From an uncultured Sphingomonadaceae bacterium (lineage in GTDB: Bacteria > Pseudomonadota > Alphaproteobacteria > Sphingomonadales > Sphingomonadaceae): a stretch of DNA of 64,000 bases. The translations under genes and the position numbers were made by a program. The DNA is taken from assembly GCA_938050045.1 (NCBI GenBank), contig CALLJS010000013.1, positions 62,001 to 126,000 of the forward strand, given 5' to 3'. Shown here piece after piece: positions 61,013-64,000 of this stretch. The notes beneath the pieces were generated by a model. It searched no databases and was not told the origin of the DNA. It saw only the letters and a program-made list of their open reading frames with translations. Each line of letters begins with the position of its first letter. The first letter of the stretch is position 1.

Positions 61013-61722
61013 TGAATAAATTTATCAAACCACTCATCATGGCTTCGGCTATTTTTGCAGGATCGAATGCAATATCTTCTGCGGCTTATTCTCAAATATC
61101 AAATATCGGTGTGGTTAGCCCTGAACTATCTATTGCTAATACAAAGGCATTAAGCGCGGCCTATCAACAGATTGAAACACAATATAAAGCGCAATTAGAC
61201 GAAATCACAGGGCGCGAAACCACTATTCAAGGTTATAGAAAGCAGCTTGATACTAATAATGACAATCAAGTATCGACGGCAGAACAGCAGGCAAATGCAG
61301 CCGTTGTTCAACAAATTAGAGCTGAGAGCAATGCTATTGACCAGCTCTCGGTTCCCATTGCTCTGGCACAAATGTTTGCTATTCAACAAATTGCTGCACA
61401 ATATCCAACGGCGCAGCAACAAGTTGTAACCGAAAAGCAAATCAATATATTGTTGGCACCACAATCTATTTTATATTCTTCGCCATCTGTTAATGTGGAA
61501 AAAGATATTCAAAGCCTAAGCCAAGACGTGATAAGTAAATTAGATGTTTTGGTTCCTTTCGTGAATATCAATGTTCCCCAAGGATGGCAGCCTGATCGCA
61601 GCACACAAGCTGTTTATCAGCAAATTCAGCAATTGCGTTTGGCCGCTGCGCGCCGTGCGCAGCAAGGTGCTGCACAATCTCAGCAACCAGCAACACCCGC
61701 GCAACAGCCTTCTGGGCGTTAA
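61012..61722 (+). CDS. OmpH/Skp family periplasmic chaperone-like protein
   Basis: Exported protein of the OmpH family, 236 residues, with a signal peptide ending near AYSQ (residue 27). A helical middle part with low-complexity Gln/Ala content follows, ending in QQPATPAQQPSGR. Skp holds unfolded outer membrane proteins. Sequence match is limited, so the call rests partly on its place after bamA, whose last base it overlaps. Confidence 0.82.
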   Translation: MNKFIKPLIMASAIFAGSNAISSAAYSQISNIGVVSPELSIANTKALSAAYQQIETQYKAQLDEITGRETTIQGYRKQLDTNNDNQVSTAEQQANAAVVQQIRAESNAIDQLSVPIALAQMFAIQQIAAQYPTAQQQVVTEKQINILLAPQSILYSSPSVNVEKDIQSLSQDVISKLDVLVPFVNINVPQGWQPDRSTQAVYQQIQQLRLAAARRAQQGAAQSQQPATPAQQPSGR

Positions 61723-61728
61723 ACTTCA

Positions 61729-62184
61729 ATGTCTGACTATGATAATTATGATATAAAGCGCGTGATGTCGGTGCTTCCGCATCGATATCCGCTGCTGTTG
61801 GTTGATCGTGTCCAAGAATTAGTAATTGATGAGCATATTCATGCTATCAAAGCGGTCACAATTAATGAGGGTTTCTTTCAGGGACATTTCCCAGCCAGAC
61901 CCATTATGCCAGGTGTTTTGATTATCGAAGCCCTAGCACAAACGGCTGCTATAATGGCGATTGAGAGTTTAGGGTTAGCCGATTCGAATAAATTGGTTTA
62001 TTTTATGGCTATTGATGGTGCTAAATTTCGCGCCCCCGTCGAACCAGGGTGTTTGCTAGACTTGCATGTTGAATTTGTTCAAAAACGATCAAAAGTTTGT
62101 AAATTTTCAGGGAAAGCAATGCTTGGCGATGCAGTGGCTGCTGAGGTCAAATTCACAGCTATGATTGCGGATCCGCCTCAATAA
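61729..62184 (+). CDS. fabZ: 3-hydroxyacyl-ACP dehydratase FabZ
   Basis: Hotdog-fold dehydratase of fatty acid elongation, 151 residues. [36 protein letters not shown]-type core with His53 and Glu67, and KFRAPVEPG are characteristic. In most Gram-negatives lpxD precedes and lpxA follows; neither is here. Confidence 0.96.
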   Translation: MSDYDNYDIKRVMSVLPHRYPLLLVDRVQELVIDEHIHAIKAVTINEGFFQGHFPARPIMPGVLIIEALAQTAAIMAIESLGLADSNKLVYFMAIDGAKFRAPVEPGCLLDLHVEFVQKRSKVCKFSGKAMLGDAVAAEVKFTAMIADPPQ

Positions 62185-62292
62185 TTAATTATTATTCTAT
62201 CAAGGCTTGCAACTGCGTTCAATCGCGGCTAATGGCCCTTCTTACTTTATGCTAAGGTCTGGTTGGAACCAGCCGATATTGGAGCAGATATA

Positions 62293-62520
62293 ATGAAAAA
62301 AGACATTCACCCAGATTATCACATGATTAAGGTGCAAATGACGGACGGTACAGTTTTTGAAACACGCTCGACATGGGGTAGCGAAGGCGATACGCTTCAG
62401 CTTGATATTGATCCTACATCGCATCCTGCATGGACAGGTAGCAATTCTCGTTTGATGGACAGCGGTGGCCAAGTAGCACGCTTTAACAAGCGTTTTGGTG
62501 GCCTTAGCCTTAAAAAATAA
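62293..62520 (+). CDS. rpmE: 50S ribosomal protein L31
   Basis: Ribosomal protein L31, 75 residues. [19 protein letters not shown] and the HPAWTG...[12 protein letters not shown] end are characteristic. The CxxC zinc-binding cysteines of the zinc form are absent. The ATG at 62293 replaces an upstream frame start at 62263. Confidence 0.95.
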   Translation: MKKDIHPDYHMIKVQMTDGTVFETRSTWGSEGDTLQLDIDPTSHPAWTGSNSRLMDSGGQVARFNKRFGGLSLKK

Positions 62521-62530
62521 CGGTTCTAGC

Positions 62531-63490
62531 TTATCCAATTAATCCAAGCGTAGGCCGGGAATATATTCTCGCCACATATTTAATTTTTTTTTCATAAACC
62601 CCGCGTGCTTCGTGGGGTTTTTGCAGTATGAAGTACAGGCTATCACCGCTTTTAATTTGTCCCATAATATGTCGATCAGCCCGAATGACGTGCCCAATGA
62701 TAGGATAGCCCCCTGTTGTTTGGGCGTCCACGCCCAATAGAAATGGATTGCCGCTTGGCGGATATTGAATTGTGCCAGCAAAAACGGCGCGGCTTAGCCC
62801 ATCATGTGCAAGGTTAAGGCGTTTATCCAATTCGCTCAATTTAGGTTTTTGTAATTCATAACCAATGCGGCTACTTTGCCGACCAATATACCACTCATGT
62901 TGCGATAGAAAGTTTGCAGCTCTCTCGTTCATCGCACAAATTCGCATTAAATGATGATTTCCATAGGATAGTCGATAGCGTTTTGGTACGTGATTAATAG
63001 TGTCTATTTTTTTCTGCTTTTTACAGAATATGCGATCACCGTTTCGCAACGCTCTGCCGTTATGCCCTCCAATTTTGGCCGGTAAGAATGTTGAATTTCC
63101 ATTCCAATAATCGGTAGCTTCAAACCCGCCATATATAGATAGGTAGATATGCGCCCCTGTGCGCAGAGCTTTTAGGGTTAGAACATCATTTTTTTGCAAC
63201 GAAATATTTTTATAATGATCGCATAGTAAATTATTATATCCTCTCTTAATTATTGCAGTATCAATGGGGCCAGCTAGACCTATTATCATATCGCTATGGG
63301 CCTTTACGGCCCCGCCTAACATTGAAAATTCTATGGATACGGCATCATAAGCATTGCTCGCTAATTTATTGGCTATGGCCATAGAGATTGGATCAGCAGG
63401 GCCAGCATAGGGCATCCCTAAATGGCGACTTCCGCGATAGGGTTTTCCTTGTAATGTCGCCAATAATCCAATGTTGATAATTTCTATCAT
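62531..63490 (-). CDS. pxpC: 5-oxoprolinase subunit PxpC (KipA-like)
   Basis: Biotin-dependent carboxyltransferase-like subunit of the ATP-dependent 5-oxoprolinase PxpABC, which opens 5-oxoproline to glutamate. The 319 residues show LLATLQGKPYRGSRHLGMPYAGPADPIS and the later GYPIIGHVIRADRHIMGQIKSGD. The ATG overlaps the pxpB stop by 4 bp. It converges on rpmE with a 10-bp gap. Confidence 0.9.
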   Translation of the reverse strand: MIEIINIGLLATLQGKPYRGSRHLGMPYAGPADPISMAIANKLASNAYDAVSIEFSMLGGAVKAHSDMIIGLAGPIDTAIIKRGYNNLLCDHYKNISLQKNDVLTLKALRTGAHIYLSIYGGFEATDYWNGNSTFLPAKIGGHNGRALRNGDRIFCKKQKKIDTINHVPKRYRLSYGNHHLMRICAMNERAANFLSQHEWYIGRQSSRIGYELQKPKLSELDKRLNLAHDGLSRAVFAGTIQYPPSGNPFLLGVDAQTTGGYPIIGHVIRADRHIMGQIKSGDSLYFILQKPHEARGVYEKKIKYVARIYSRPTLGLIG

Positions 63491-64000
63491 ATAGGCCTAA
63501 ATAAGATATTATCACCGCTTTGAAGTAAATTTGGTGGGTTAAGCGTAGGATTGAATATTGGGATATTTATGCCGCCAATAATAGGCCAGCCCCCTGGGCC
63601 ATCATGCGCATATATACAGGCGGTTTTCCCCAAAAAACCCACGCTACCCGCAGGCACAATTGAACGAGGCGAGCCCAAGCGCGCTAGCGAGGGGGCTTCG
63701 CCATTATGCGACAAATAAGCAAAACCAGGCTGAAACCCCATCATATCTATTGTGAATTTTTGGGTGAGAAACCAATTCTGAAACTGGACTTGCTGCATAT
63801 CCATATCATTACAAACCAAATCTATATCCAAAGCTTTATCAAAATCAATAGGAAAATGATGCTGTTTCGATTCGTCTATTCCCGCAACAAGCTGGGCGTT
63901 TTGCGCGGAAATGATAGTTGTGATTTCTTCGTCACTAAAGGACATTGGATCAAATTTAACATATAATTCGTTAATACCAGTAACGACTTCTTCAAAAATA
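63487..64000 (-). CDS. pxpB: 5-oxoprolinase subunit PxpB (KipI-like), partial
   Basis: Cyclophilin-fold partner subunit of PxpC. The visible 170 residues include the family segments FQPGFAYL, PRSIVPAGSVGF and GPGGWPIIGGINIPIFNP. An internal ATG occurs at 63945, but the frame is open to the window edge and EEVVTGINELYVKFDP matches the family N-terminal strand, so the true start lies beyond 64000. pxpA would be expected upstream and is not visible. Confidence 0.9.
   Translation of the reverse strand, partial: IFEEVVTGINELYVKFDPMSFSDEEITTIISAQNAQLVAGIDESKQHHFPIDFDKALDIDLVCNDMDMQQVQFQNWFLTQKFTIDMMGFQPGFAYLSHNGEAPSLARLGSPRSIVPAGSVGFLGKTACIYAHDGPGGWPIIGGINIPIFNPTLNPPNLLQSGDNILFRPI

Overview
The window is a 64 kb stretch of chromosome from an alphaproteobacterium, most probably a member of the Sphingomonadales. 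Three things point there. The housekeeping clusters are in alphaproteobacterial order (rimP-nusA-ylxR-infB-rbfA-truB-rpsO-pnp; rpsB-tsf-pyrH-frr-uppS-cdsA-dxr-rseP-bamA-ompH-fabZ; sdhCDA). The bamA-ompH-fabZ run lacks lpxD and lpxA, as expected for bacteria that replace LPS with glycosphingolipids. A PEP-CTERM-associated sugar transferase/PrsK/PrsR block is also present. By eye the base composition is AT-rich for this order, both between genes and at third codon positions. No rRNA, tRNA, CRISPR array, insertion sequence or prophage was recognised, so this is mainly core genome with a few accessory islands.

Layout. 1-3.2 kb: the N-terminal part of an MFS drug-type exporter, a DUF1499 membrane protein and a PQQ-type sugar dehydrogenase. 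3.5-13.4 kb: the transcription/translation operon from rimP to rpsO, a terminator, then pnp with its own structured leader and terminator. 13.5-18.5 kb: bamD, recN, ligA. 18.6-22.9 kb: a fatty acid hydroxylase family enzyme, a DUF2459 protein, phenylalanine hydroxylase, prmA and an SDR. 23.1-26.9 kb: succinate dehydrogenase C, D and A (sdhB is not here) facing a lactate dehydrogenase. 26.9-31.0 kb: a zinc metallopeptidase coupled to an unknown exported protein, 3-hydroxybutyrate dehydrogenase, an exported M20 amidohydrolase and a very acidic repeat protein. 31.4-39.9 kb: a RamB/ScfR-like regulator, then a tight operon of sugar transferase, PrsK sensor kinase, PrsR sigma-54 activator and a TPR protein. 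39.9-46.8 kb: a GntR regulator, a nitroreductase, a POT peptide transporter, two overlapping exported amidohydrolases and a dicarboxylate/amino-acid symporter; together these look like peptide and amino-acid scavenging. 47.0-49.9 kb: glmM, a DUF1272 protein, thiD and rnhB, overlapping or nearly so. 49.9-51.1 kb: two paralogous one-helix small proteins around a very AT-rich gap with DnaA-box-like sites. 51.1-62.5 kb: rpsB to rpmE. 62.5-64 kb: 5-oxoprolinase subunits PxpC and PxpB; pxpB runs off the window.

Most of the sequence is well explained by known families. The parts least explained are the paralogous small-protein pair with its AT-rich spacer, eight perfect 12-bp repeats at the 3' end of nusA abutting the ylxR ribosome-binding site, the exported protein coupled to the metallopeptidase, and the acidic repeat protein. 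Many open frames begin upstream of the true starts. Start sites were moved where a Shine-Dalgarno sequence or family N-terminus decided it, notably for ylxR, rbfA, phhA, prmA, sdhC, rpsB, pyrH, uppS, rpmE and the first small membrane protein.
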